A stretch of DNA of 64,000 nt, from the NCBI GenBank assembly GCA_029168955.1, contig JAPDOI010001339.1:62001-126000 (forward strand), written 5' to 3'. The stretch is from Aplectana chamaeleonis (taxonomy: Eukaryota; Nematoda; Chromadorea; Rhabditida; Cosmocercidae). Positions 12,194 through 24,200 of the stretch are shown one piece after another; position 1 is the first letter of the stretch; each line of letters starts with the position of its first letter. The notes under the pieces were generated by a model. That model did no database searches. It had not been told where the DNA came from and saw only the letters and a list, made by a program, of their open reading frames with translations. The position numbers and the translations under genes are program-made.

Positions 12194-15100
12194 AGTCTCT
12201 CACGGTCAGGAAAACACCGGCCAAAGCGCCGCTTCGGGGCGCTTTGTCCGGGAACCGTCAGCCAGAGGGTTCGCGCCGCTTCGCGGCGCTCTGTCCGGAA
12301 ACTGTGTGGCTTTTCTGAACAAATTAAGTCTCTCACGGTCAGGAAAACACCGGCCAAAGCGCCGCTTCTAGGCGCTTTGTCCGGGAACCGTAAGCCGGGG
12401 GTTCGCGCCGCTTCGCGGCGCTCTGTCCGGAAACTGTGTGGCTTTTCTGAACAAATTAAGTCTCTCACGGTCAGGAAAACACCGGCCAAAGCGCCGCTTC
12501 TAGGCGCTTTGTCCGGGAACCGTAAGCCGGGGGGTTCGCGCCGCTTCGCGGCGCTCTGTCCGGAAACTGTGTGGCTTTTCTTAACAAATTCAGTCTCTCA
12601 CAGTCAGGGTAACCCCGGCCAAAGCGCCGCTTCGCGGCGCTTTGTCCGGGAATCGTCAGCCAGAGGGTTCGCGGCGCTCTGTCCAGAAACTGTGTGGCTT
12701 TTCTGAACAAATTAAGTCTCTCACGGTCAGGAAAACACCGGCCAAAGCGCCGCTTCGCGGCGCTTTGTCCGAGAACCGTGCGCCAGGGGGTTCGCGCCGC
12801 TTCGCGGCGCTCTGTCCGGAAACTGTGTGGCTTTTCTGAACAAATTAAGTCTCTCACGGTCAGGAAAACACCGGCCAAAGCGCCGCTTCGAGGCGCTTTG
12901 TCCGGGAACCGTAAGCCGGGGGGTTCGCGCCGCTTCGCGGCGCTCTGTCCGGAAACTGTGTGGCTTTTCTGAACAAATTAAGTCTCTCACGGTCAGGAAA
13001 ACACCGGCCAAAGCGCCGCTTCGAGGCGCTTTGTCCGGGAACCGTCAGCCAGAGGGTTCGCGCCGCTTCGCGATGCTCTGTCCGGAAACTGTGTGGCTTT
13101 TCTGAACAAATTAAGTCTCTCACGGTCAGGAAATCACCGGCCAAAGCGCCGCTTCGCGGCGCTTTGTCCGGGAACCGTCAGCCATAGGGTTCGCGCCGCT
13201 TCGCGGCGCTCTGTCTGGAAACTGTGTGGCTTTTCTGAACAAACTAAGTATCTCACGGTCAGGGAAACCCCGGCCAAAGCGCCGCTTCGCGGCGCTTTGT
13301 CCGGGAACCGTAAGCCGGAGGGTTCGCGCCGCTTCGCGGCGCTCTGTCCGGGAACTGTGTGGCTTTTCTGAACAAATTAAGTCTCTCACGGTCAGGGAAA
13401 CCCCGACCAAAGCGCCGCTTCGCGGCGCTTTGTCCGGGAACCGTAAGCCGGGGGGTTCGCGCCGCTTCGCGGCGCTCTGTCCGGAAACTGTGTGGCTTTT
13501 CTGAACAAATTAAGTCTCTCACGGTCAGGAAAACACCGGCCAAAGCGCCGCTTCGCGGCGCCTTGTCCGGGAACCGTAAGCCGGGGGGTTCGCGGCGCTC
13601 TGTCCGGAAACTGTGTGGCTTTTCTGAACAAATTCAGTCTCTCACGGTCAGGGAAACCCCGGCCAAAGCGCCGCTTCGCGGCGCTTTGTTCGAGAACCGT
13701 CAGCCAGAGGGTTCGCGCCGCTTCGCGGCGCTCTGTCCGGAAACTGTGTGGCTTTTCTGAACAAATTAAGTCTCTCACGGTCAGGAAAACACCGGCCGAA
13801 GCGCCGCTTTGCGACGCTTTGTCCGGGAACCGTAAGCCGGGGGGTTCGCGGCGCTCTGTCCGGAAACTGTGTGGCTTTTCTGAACAAATTAAGTCTCTCA
13901 CGGTCAGGAAAACACCGGCCAAAGCGCCGCTTCGCGGCGCTCTGTCCGGGAACCGTCAGCCGGGGTTCGCGCCGCTTCGCGGCGCTCTGTCCGGAAACTG
14001 TGTGGCTTTTCTGAACAAATTAAGTCTCTCACGGTCAGGAAAACACCGGCCAAAGCGCCGCTTCGAGGCGCTTTGTCCGGGAACCGTCAGCCGGGGGTTC
14101 GCGCCGCTTCGCGGCGCTCTGTCCGGAAACTGTGTGGCTTTTCTGAACAAATTAAGTCTCTCACGGTCAGGAAAACACCGGCCAAAGCGCCGCTTCGCGG
14201 CGCTTTGTCCGGGAACCGTCAGCCAGGGTTCGCGCCGCTTCGCGGCGCTCTGTCCGGAAACTGTGTGGCTTTTCTGAACAAATTAAGTCTCTCACGGTCA
14301 GGAAAACACCGGCCAGAGCGCCGCTTCGAGGCGCTTTGTCCGGGAACCGTCAGCCAGAGGGTTCGCGCCGCTTCGCGGCGCTCTGTCCGGAAACTGTGTG
14401 GCTTTTCTGAACAAATTAAGTCTCTCACGGTCAGGAAAACACCGGCCGAAGCGCCGCTTTGCGACGCTTTGTCCGGGAACCGTAAGCCGGGGGGTTCGCG
14501 GCGCTCTGTCCGGAAACTGTGTGGCTTTTCTGAACAAATTAAGTCTCTCACGGTCAGGAAAACACCGGCCAAAGCGCCGCTTCGAGGCGCTTTGTCCGAG
14601 AACCGTAAGCCGGGGGGTTCGCGCCGCTTCGCGGCGCTCTGTCCGGAAACTGTGTGGCTTTTCTGAACAAATTAAGTCTCTCACGGTCAGGAAAACCGGC
14701 CAAAGCGCCGCTTCGCGGCGCTTTGTCCGGGAACCGTCAGCCAGAGGGTTCGCGCCGCTTCGCGGCGCTCTGTCCGGAAACTGTGTGGCTTTTCTGAACA
14801 AATTAAGTCTCTCACGGTCAGGAAAACACCGGCCAAAGCGCCGCTTCGAGGCGCTTTGTCCGGGAACCGTCAGCCAGAGGGTTCGCGCCGCTTCGCGGCG
14901 CTCTGTCCGGAAACTGTGTGGCTTTTCTGAACAAATTAAGTCTCTCACGGTCAGGAAATCACCGGCCAAAGCGCCGCTTCGCGGCGCTTTGTCCGGGAAC
15001 CGTCAGCCATAGGGTTCGCGCCGCTTCGCGGCGCTCTGTCTGGAAACTGTGTGGCTTTTCTGACCAAATTAGGTCTCTCACGCTCAGCAAAACCCGGGCC

Positions 15101-16133
15101 AAAGCCCCGCTTCGAGGCGCTTTGCCTGGGAACCGTCAGCCAGAGGGTTCGCGCCGCTTCGCGGCGCTCTGTCCGGAAACTGTGTGGCTTTTCTGAACAA
15201 ACTAAGTCTCTCACGGTCAGGAAACCCCGGCCAAAGCGCCGCTTCGCGGCGCTTTGTCCCAGAACCGTAAGCCAGGGGGTTCGCGCCGCTTCGCGGCGCT
15301 CTGTCCGGAAACTGTGTGGCTTTTCTGAACAAATTAGGTCTCTCACGGTCAGGAAAACACCGGCCAAAGCGCCGCTTCGCGGCGCTTTGTCCGGGAACCG
15401 TAAGCCAGAGGGTTCGCGCCGCTTCGCGGCGCTCTGTCCGGAAACTGTGTGGCTTTTCTGAACAAATTAAGTCTCTCACGGTCAGGAAAACACCGGCCAA
15501 AGCGCCGCTTCGCGGCGCTTTGTCCGGGAACCGTAAGCCGAGGGTTCGCGCCGCTTCGCGGCGCTCTGTCCGGAAACTGTGTGGCTTTTCTGAACAAATT
15601 AAGTCTCTCACGGTCAGGAAAACACCGGCCAAAGCGCCGCTTCGCGGCGCTTTGTCCGGGCACCGTCAGCCAGGGGTTCGCGCCGCTTCGCCGCGCTCTG
15701 TCCGGAAACTGTGTGGCTTTTCTGAAATAATTAAGTCTCTCACGGTCAGGAAAACACCGGCCAAAGCGCCGCTTCGCGGCGCTTTGTCCGGGAACCGTCA
15801 GCCAGAGGGTTCGCGCCGCTTCGCGGCGCTCTGTCCGGAAACTCTGTGGCTTTTCTGAAATAATTAAGTCTCTCACGGTCAGGAAAACACCGGCCAAAGC
15901 GCCGCTTCGAGGCGCTTTGTCCGGGAACCGTCAGCCAGAGGGTTCGCGCCGCTTCGCGGCGCTCTGTCCGGAAACTGTGTGGCTTTTCTGAACAAACTAA
16001 GTATCTCATGGTCAGGAAAACCCCGGCCAAAGCGCCGCTTCGAGGCGCTTTGTCCGGGAACCGTCAGCCAGAGGGTTCGCGCCGCTTCGCGGCGCTCTGT
16101 CCGGAAACTGTGTGGCTTTTCTGAACAAATTAA

Positions 16134-16266
16134 GTCTCTCACGGTCAGGAAAACACCGGCCAAAGCGCCGCTTCGAGGCGCTTTGTCCGGGAACCGTCAG
16201 CCAGAGGGTTCGCGCCGCTTCGCGGCGCTCTGTCCGGAAACTGTGTGGCTTTTCTGAACAAATTAA
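16134..16266 (+). repeat. Reference monomer of satellite A (133 bp)
   Basis: One representative unit of the homogenised subfamily; the next unit starts at 16,267. Order within the unit: conserved GTCTCTCACGGTCAGG head (1-16), A-rich and CACCGG linker (17-30), first hairpin block (31-64), CAGCCAGAGGG spacer (65-77), second hairpin block (78-111), GTGGC and the AT-rich tail (112-133). Because 133 is one more than a multiple of three, any reading frame shifts at each unit boundary. Confidence 0.95.
16166..16244 (+). repeat. Internal 47-bp-offset duplication in the A monomer
   Basis: Two 32-bp blocks lie 47 bp apart in each unit (here 16,166-16,197 and 16,213-16,244). With the older CTTCGCGG form of the first block they differ at 3 of 32 positions, so the monomer contains an ancient internal duplication. 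Block 1 ends in TGTCCGGGAACCGT and block 2 in TGTCCGGAAACTGT. These blocks act as recombination substrates: contracted (-47) and expanded (+47) units exist elsewhere in the array. Confidence 0.9.
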
Positions 16267-17729
16267 GTCTCTCACGGTCAGGAAAACACCGGCCAAAGCG
16301 CCGCTTCGAGGCGCTTTGTCTGGGAACCGTCAGCCAGAGGGTTCGCGCCGCTTCGCGGCGCTCTGTCCGGAAACTGTGTGGCTTTTCTGAACAAATTAAG
16401 TCTCTCACGGTCAGGAAAACACCGGCCAAAGCGCCGCTTCGAGGCGCTTTGTCCGGGAACCGTCAGCCAGAGGGTTCGCGCCGCTTCGCGGCGCTCTGTC
16501 CGGAAACTGTGTGGCTTTTCTGAACAAATTAAGTCTCTCACGGTCAGGAAAACACCGGCCAAAGCGCCGCTTCGAGGCGCTTTGTCCGGGAACCGTCAGC
16601 CAGAGGGTTCGCGCCGCTTCGCGGCGCTCTGTCCGGAAACTGTGTGGCTTTTCTGAACAAATTAAGTCTCTCACGGTCAGGAAAACACCGGCCGAAGCGC
16701 CGCTTCGAGGCGCTTTGTCCGGGAACCGTCAGCCAGAGGGTTCGCGCCGCTTCGCGGCGCTCTGTCCGGAAACTGTGTGGCTTTTCTGAACAAATTAAGT
16801 CTCTCACGGTCAGGAAAACACCGGCCAAAGCGCCGCTTCGAGGCGCTTTGTCCGGGAACCGTCAGCCAGAGGGTTCGCGCCGCTTCGCGGCGCTCTGTCC
16901 GGAAACTGTGTGGCTTTTCTGAACAAATTAAGTCTCTCACGGTCAGGAAAACACCGGCCAAAGCGCCGCTTCGCGGCGCTTTGTCCGGGAACCGTAAGCC
17001 GGGGGGTTCGCGCCGCTTCGCGGCGCTCTGTCTGGAAACTGTGTGGCTTTTCTGAACAAATTAAGTCTCTCACGGTCAGGAAAACACCGGCCAAAGCGCC
17101 GCTTCGCGGCGCTTTGTCCGGGAACCGTCAGCCAGAGGGTTCGCGTCGCTTCGCGGCGCTCTGTCCGGAAACTGTGTGGCTTTTCTGAACAAATTAAGTC
17201 TCTCACGGTCAGGAAAACACCGGCCAAAGCGCCGCTTCGAGGCGCTTTGTCCGGGAACCGTCAGCCAGAGGGTTGGGGCCGCTTCGCGGCGCTCTGTCCG
17301 GAAACTGTGTGGCTTTTCTGAACAAATTAAGTCTCTCACGGTCAGGAAAACACCGGCCAAAGCGCCGCTTCGCGGCGCTTTGTCCGGATACCGTCAGCCA
17401 GAGGGTTCGCGCCGCTTCGCGGCGCTCTGTCCGGAAACTGTGTGGCTTTTCTGAACAAATTAAGTCTCTCACGGTCAGGAAAACACCGGCCAAAGCGCCG
17501 CTTCGAGGCGCTTTGTCCGGGAACCGTCAGCCAGAGGGTTCGCGCCGCTTCGCGGCGCTCTGTCCGGAAACTGTGTGGCTTTTCTGAACAAATTAAGTCT
17601 CTCACGGTCAGGAAAACACCGGCCAAAGCGCCGCTTCGAGGCGCTTTGTCCGGGAACCGTCAGCCAGAGGGTTCGCGCCGCTTCGCGGCGCTCTGTCCGG
17701 AAACTGTGTGGCTTTTCTGAACAAATTAA

Positions 17730-17833
17730 GTCTCTCACGGTCAGGGAAACCCCGGCCAAATGTCCGGGAGCCGTCAGCCAGAGGGTTCGCGGCGCTCTGT
17801 CCGGAAACTGTGTGGCTTTTCTGAACAAATTAA
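17730..17833 (+). repeat. Contracted satellite A unit (104 bp, both hairpins damaged)
   Basis: The unit lacks 19 bp that make up the first hairpin (CCAAA joins directly to TGTCCGGGAGCC) and 10 bp of the second hairpin (GGGTTCGCGGCGCTC). 133 - 29 = 104, matching the observed head-to-head spacing. Confidence 0.9.
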
Positions 17834-20800
17834 GTCTCTCACGGTCAGGAAAACACCGGCCAGAGCGCCGCTTCGAGGCGCTTTGTCCGGGAACCGTCAG
17901 CCAGAGGGTTCGCGCCGCTTCGCGGCGCTCTGTCCGGAAACTGTGTGGCTTTTCTGAACAAATTAAGTCTCTCACGGTCAGGAAAACACCGGCCAAAGCG
18001 CCGCTTCGAGGCGCTTTGTCCGGGAACCGTCAGCCAGAGGGTTCGCGCCGCTTCGCGGCGCTCTGTCCGGAAACTGTGTGGCTTTTCTGAACAAATTAAG
18101 TCTCTCACGGTCAGGAAAACACCGGCCAAAGCGCCGCTTCGAGGCGCTTTGTCCGGGAACCGTCAGCCAGAGGGTTCGCGCCGCTTCGCGATGCTCTGTT
18201 CGGAACTGTGTGGCTTTTCTGAACAAATTAAGTCTCTCACGGTCAGGAAAACACCGGCCAAAGCGCCGCTTCGAGGCGCTTTGTCCGGGAACCGTCAGCC
18301 AGAGGGTTCGCGCCGCTTCGCGGCGCTCTGTCCGGAAACTGTGTGGCTTTTCTGAACAAATTAAGTCTCTCACGGTCAGGAAAACACCGGCCAAAGCGCC
18401 GCTTCGCGGCGCTTTGTCCGGGAACCGTCAGCCAGAGGGTTCGCGCCGCTTCGCGGCGCTCTGTCCGGAAACTGTGTGGCTTTTCTGAACAAATTAAGTC
18501 TCTCACGGTCAGGAAAACACCGGCCAAAGCGCCGCTTCGAGGCGCTTTGTCCGGGAACCGTCAGCCAGAGGGTTCGCGCCGCTTCGCGGCGCTCTGTCCG
18601 GAAACTGTGTGGCTTTTCTGAACAAATTCAGTCTCTCACGGTCAGGAAAACACCGGCCAAAGCGCCGCTTCGAGGCGCTTTGTCCGGGAACCGTCAGCCA
18701 GAGGGTTCGCGCCGCTTCGCGGCGCTCTGTCCGGAAACTGTGTGGCTTTTCTGAACAAATTAAGTCTCTCACGGTCAGGAAAACACCGGCCAAAGCGCCG
18801 CTTCGAGGCGCTTTGTCCGGGAACCGTCAGCCAGAGGGTTCGGGCCGCTTCGCGGCGCTCTGTCCGGAAACTGTGTGGCTTTTCTGAACAAATTAAGTCT
18901 CTCACGGTCAGGAAAACACCGGCCAAAGCGCCGCTTCGAGGCGCTTTGTCCGGGAACCGTCAGCCAGAGGGTTCGCGCCGCTTCGCGGCGCTCTGTCCGG
19001 AAACTGTGTGGCTTTTCTGAACAAACTAAGTATCTCATGGTCAGGGAAACCCCGGTCAAAGCGCCGCTTCGCGGCGCTTTGTCCGGGAACCGTCAGCCAG
19101 AGGGTTCGCGCCGCTTCGCGGCGCTCTGTCCGGAAACTGTGTGGCTTTTCTGAACAAACTAAGTCTCTCACAGTCAGGAAAACCCCGGCCAAAGCGCCGC
19201 TTCGAGGCGCTTTGTCCGGGAACCGTCAGCCAGAGGGTTCGCGCCGCTTCGCGGCGCTCTGTCCGGAAACTGTGTGGCTTTTCTGAACAAATTAAGTCTC
19301 TCACGGTCAGGAAAACACCGGCCAAAGCGCCGCTTCGAGGCGCTTTGTCCGGGAACCGTCAGCCAGAGGGTTCGCGCCGCTTCGCGGCGCTCTGTCCGGA
19401 AACTGTGTGGCTTTTCTGAACAAACTAAGTCTCTCACAGTCAGGAAACCCCCGGCCAAAGCGCCGCTTCGAGGCGCTTTGTCCGGGAACCGTCAGCCAGA
19501 GGGTTCGCGCCGCTTCGCGGCGCTCTGTCCGGAAACTGTGTGGCTTTTCTGAACAAATTAAGTCTCTCACGGTCAGGAAAACACCGGCCAAAGCGCCGCT
19601 TCGAGGCGCTTTGTCCGGGAACCGTCAGCCAGAGGGTTAGGGGCGCTTCGCGGGGCTCTGGCCGGGAACTGTGTGGGTTTTCTGAACAAATTAAATCTCT
19701 CACGGTCACGAAAACAACGGCCAAAACGCCGCTTCGAGGCGCTTTGTCCGGGAACCGTCAGCCAGAGGGTTCGCGCCGCTTCGCGGCGCTCTGTCCGGAA
19801 ACTGTGTGGCTTTTCTGAACAAATTAAGTCTCTCACGGTCAGGAAAACACCGGCCAAAGCGCCGCTTCGAGGCGCTTTGTCCGGGAACCGTCAGCCAGAG
19901 GGTTCGCGCCGCTTCGCGGCGCTCTGTCCGGAAACTGTGTGGCTTTTCTGAACAAATTAAGTCTCTCACGGTCAGGAAAACACCGGCCAAAGCGCCGCTT
20001 CGAGGCGCTTTGTCCGGGAACCGTCAGCCAGAGGGTTCGCGCCGCTTCGCGGCGCTCTGTCCGGAAACTGTGTGGCTTTTCTGAACAAATTAAGTCTCTC
20101 ACGGTCAGGAAAACACCGGCCAAAGCGCCGCTTCGAGGCGCTTTGTCCGGGAACCGTCAGCCAGAGGGTTCGCGCCGCTTCGCGGCGCTCTGTCCGGAAA
20201 CTGTGTGGCTTTTCTGAACAAATTAAGTCTCTCACGGTCAGGAAAACACCGGCCAAAGCGCCGCTTCGAGGCGCTTTGTCCGGGAACCGTCAGCCAGAGG
20301 GTTCGCGCCGCTTCGCGGCGCTCTGTCCGGAAACTGTGTGGCTTTTCTGAACAAATTAAGTCTCTCACGGTCAGGAAAACACCGGCCAGAGCGCCGCTTC
20401 GAGGCGCTTTGTCCGGGAACCGTCAGCCAGAGGGTTCGCGCCGCTTCGCGGCGCTCTGTCCGGAAACTGTGTGGCTTTTCTGAACAAATTAAGTCTCTCA
20501 CGGTCAGGAAAACACCGGCCAAAGCGCCGCTTCGAGGCGCTTTGTCCGGGAACCGTCAGCCAGAGGGTTCGCGCCGCTTCGCGGCGCTCTGTCCGGAAAC
20601 TGTGTGGCTTTTCTGAACAAATTAAGTCTCTCACGGTCAGGAAAACACCGGCCAAAGCGCCGCTTCGAGGCGCTTTGTCCGGGAACCGTCAGCCAGAGGG
20701 TTCGCGCCGCTTCGCGGCGCTCTGTCTGGAAACTGTGTGGCTTTTCTGAACAAATTCAGTCTCTCACGGTCAGGAAAACACCGGCCAAAGCGCCGCTTCG

Positions 20801-21157
20801 AGGCGCTTTGTCCGGGAACCGTCAGCCAGAGGGTTCGCGCCGCTTCGCGGCGCTCTGTCCGGAAACTGTGTGGCTTTTCTGAACAAATTAAGTCTCTCAC
20901 GGTCAGGAAAACACCGGCCAAAGCGCCGCTTCGCGGCGCTTTGTCCGGGAACCGTCAGCCAGAGGGTTCGCGCCGCTTCGCGGCGCTCTGTCCGGAAACT
21001 GTGTGGCTTTTCTGAACAAATTAAGTCTCTCACGGTCAGGAAAACACCGGCCAAAGCGCCGCTTCGAGGCGCTTTGTCCGGGAACCGTCAGCCAGAGGGT
21101 TCGCGCCGCTTCGCGGCGCTCTGTCCGGAAACTGTGTGGCTTTTCTGAACAAATTAA

Positions 21158-21243
21158 GTCTCTCACGGTCAGGAAAACACCGGCCAAAGCGCCGCTTCGA
21201 GGCGCTCTGTCCGGAAACTGTGTGGCTTTTCTGAACAAATTAA
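21158..21243 (+). repeat. Contracted satellite A unit (86 bp = 133 - 47)
   Basis: Heads at 21,158 and 21,244 are exactly 86 bp apart. The first block (CTTCGAGGCGCT) runs directly into the end of the second (CTGTCCGGAAACTG), removing exactly one 47-bp internal period. Flanking units are normal 133-mers of the homogenised subfamily, so the event is recent. Confidence 0.94.
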
Positions 21244-24200
21244 GTCTCTCACGGTCAGGAAAACACCGGCCAAAGCGCCGCTTCGAGGCGCTTTGTCCGG
21301 GAACCGTCAGCCAGAGGGTTCGCGCCGCTTCGCGGCGCTCTGTCCGGAAACTGTGTGGCTTTTCTGAACAAATTAAGTCTCTCACGGTCAGGAAAACACC
21401 GGCCAAAGCGCCGCTTCGAGGCGCTTTGTCCGGGAACCGTCAGCCAGAGGGTTCGCGCCGCTTCGCGGCGCTCTGTCCGGAAACTGTGTGGCTTTTCTGA
21501 ACAAATTAAGTCTCTCACGGTCAGGAAATCACCGGCCAAAGCGCCGCTTCGAGGCGCTTTGTCCGGGAACCGTCAGCCAGAGGGTTCGCGCCGCTTCGCG
21601 GCGCTCTGTCCGGAAACTGTGTGGCTTTTCTGAACAAATTAAGTCTCTCACGGTCAGGAAAACACCGGCCAAAGAGCCGCTTCGCGGCGCTTTGTCCGGG
21701 AACCGTCAGCCAAAGGGTTCGCGGCGCTCTGTCCGGAAACTGTGTGGCTTTTCCTAACAAAATAAGTCTCTCACGGTCAGGAAAACACCGGCCAAACCGC
21801 CGCTTCGCGGCGCTTTGTCCGGGAACCGTCAGCCAAAGGGTTCGCGCCGCTTCGCGGCGCTCTGTCCGGAAACTGTGTGGCTTTTCTGAACAAATTAAGT
21901 CTCTCACGGTCAGGAAAACACCGGCCAAAGCGCCGCTTCGAGGCGCTTTGTCCGGGAACCGTCAGCCAGAGGGTTCGCGCCGCTTCGCGGCGCTCTGTCC
22001 GGAAACTGTGTGGCTTTTCTGAACAAATTAAGTCTCTCACGGTCAGGAAAACACCGGCCAGAGCGCCGCTTCGAGGCGCTTTGTCCGGGAACCGTCAGCC
22101 AGAGGGTTCGCGCCGCTTCGCGGCGCTCTGTCCGGAAACTGTGTGGCTTTTCTGAACAAATTAAGTCTCTCACGGTCAGGAAAACACCGGCCAAAGCGCC
22201 GCTTCGAGGCGCTTTGTCCGGGAACCGTCAGCCAGAGGGTTCGCGCCGCTTCGCGGCGCTCTGTCCGGAAACTGTGTGGCTTTTCTGAACAAATTAAGTC
22301 TCTCACGGTCAGGAAAACACCGGCCAAAGCGCCGCTTCGAGGCGCTTTGTCCGGGAACCGTCAGCCAGAGGGTTCGCGCCGCTTCGCGGCGCTCTGTCTG
22401 GAAACTGTGTGGCTTTTCTGAACAAATTAAGTCTCTCACGGTCAGGAAAACACCGGCCAAAGCGCCGCTTCGCGGCGCTTTGTCCGGGAACCGTAAGCCA
22501 GGGGTTGGCGCCGCTTCGCGGCGCTCTGTCTGGAAACTGTGTGGCTTTTCTGAACAAATTAAGTCTCTCACGGTCAGGAAAACACCGGCCAAAGCGCCGT
22601 TTCGAGGCGCTTTGTCCGGGAACCGTCAGCCAGAGGGTTCGCGCCGCTTCGCGGCGCTCTGTCTGGAAACTGTGTGGCTTTTCTGAACAACCTAAGTATC
22701 TCACGGTCAGGAAAACACCGGCCAAAGCGCCGCTTCGAGGCGCTTTGTCCGGGAACCGTCAGCCAGAGGGTTCGCGCCGCTTCGCGGCGCTCTGTCCGGA
22801 AACTGTGTGGCTTTTCTGAACAAATTAAGTCTCTCACGGTCAGGAAAACACCGGCCAAAGCGCCGCTTCGAGGCGCTTTGTCCGGGAACCGTCAGCCAGA
22901 GGGTTCGCGCCGCTTCGCGGCGCTCTGTCCGGAAACTGTGTGGCTTTTCTGAACAAATTAAGTCTCTCACGGTCAGGAAAACACCGGCCAAAGCGCCGCT
23001 TCGAGGCGCTTTGTCCGGGAACCGTCAGCCAGAGGGTTCGCGCCGCTTCGCGGCGCTCTGTCTGGAAACTGTGTGGCTTTTCTGAACAAATTAAGTCTCT
23101 CACGGTCAGGAAAACACCGGCCAAAGCGCCGCTTCGAGGCGCTTTGTCCGGGAACCGTCAGCCAGAGGGTTCGCGCCGCTTCGCGGCGCTCTGTCCGGAA
23201 ACTGTGTGGCTTTTCTGAACAAATTAAGTCTCTCACGGTCAGGAAAACACCGGCCAGAGCGCCGCTTCGAGGCGCTTTGTCCGGGAACCGTCAGCCAGAG
23301 GGTTCGCGCCGCTTCGCGGCGCTCTGTCCGGAAACTGTGTGGCTTTTCTGAACAAATTAAGTCTCTCACGGTCAGGAAAACACCGGCCAAAGCGCCGCTT
23401 CGAGGCGCTTTGTCCGGGAACCGTCAGCCAAAGGGGTCGCGCCGCTTCGCGCCGCTCTGTCCGGTAACTGTGTGGCTTTTCTGAACAAATTAAGTCTCTC
23501 ACGGTCTGGAAACCCCCGGCCAAAGCGCCGCTTCGAGGCGCTTTGTCCGGGAACCGTCAGCCAGAGGGTTCGCGCCGCTTCGCGGCGCTCTGTCCGGAAA
23601 CTGTGTGGCTTTTCTGAACAAATTAAGTCTCTCACGGTCAGGAAAACACCGGCCAAAGCGCCGCTTCGCGGCGCTTTGTCCGGGAACCGTCAGCCAGAGG
23701 GTTCCCGCCGCTTCGCGGCGCTCTGTCCGGAAACTGTGTGGCTTTTCTGAACAAATTAAGTCTCTCACGGTCAGGAAAACACCGGCCAAAGCGCCGCTTC
23801 GAGGCGCTTTGTCCGGGAACCGTCAGCCAGAGGGTTCGCGCCGCTTCGCGGCGCTCTGTCCGGAAACTGTGTGGCTTTTCTGAACAAATTAAGTCTCTCA
23901 CGGTCAGGAAAACACCGGCCAGAGCGCCGCTTCGAGGCGCTTTGTCCGGGAACCGTCAGCCAGAGGGTTCGCGCCGCTTCGCGGCGCTCTGTCCGGAAAC
24001 TGTGTGGCTTTTCTGAACAAATTAAGTCTCTCACGGTCAGGAAAACACCGGCCAAAGCGCCGCTTCGAGGCGCTTTGTCCGAGAACCGTAAGCCGGGGGG
24101 TTCGCGCCGCTTCGCGGCGCTCTGTCCGGAAACTGTGTGGCTTTTCTGAACAAATTAAGTCTCTCACGGTCAGGAAAACACCGGCCAAAGCGCCGCTTCG

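Larger units (their letters stand above)
1..15980 (+). repeat. Satellite A, diverged mixed-subtype section
   Basis: Units here mostly carry the older-looking marker set: AAAACCCCGG, CGCGGCGCTTTG and CCGTAAGCCGGGGG. Point variants, small indels and several subtypes are interspersed: a TATCTCATGGTCAGGGAAA type near 55, 980, 3,930, 5,510 and 10,018; a GGGGGTTAACGCC type near 782, 1,185 and 3,870; a GTGCGCCGGGGG type near 645, 1,220 and 1,615. Many units are 132 bp because the G run after AAGCC is one base shorter. Degenerate stretches occur near 5,560-5,660, 8,540-8,580, 8,840-8,860 and 12,050-12,200. From about 12 kb the CACCGG/CGTCAGCCAGAGGG markers become common, so the right limit is a gradient rather than a sharp edge. 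Confidence 0.8.

Noticed and set aside
16134..16266. CENP-B box in satellite A (TTCG followed by CGGG)
   Set aside because: The core spacing TTCG-4-A-2-CGGG is not met; the nearest TTCG and CGGG are 12 bases apart. Nothing fits in satellite B either.
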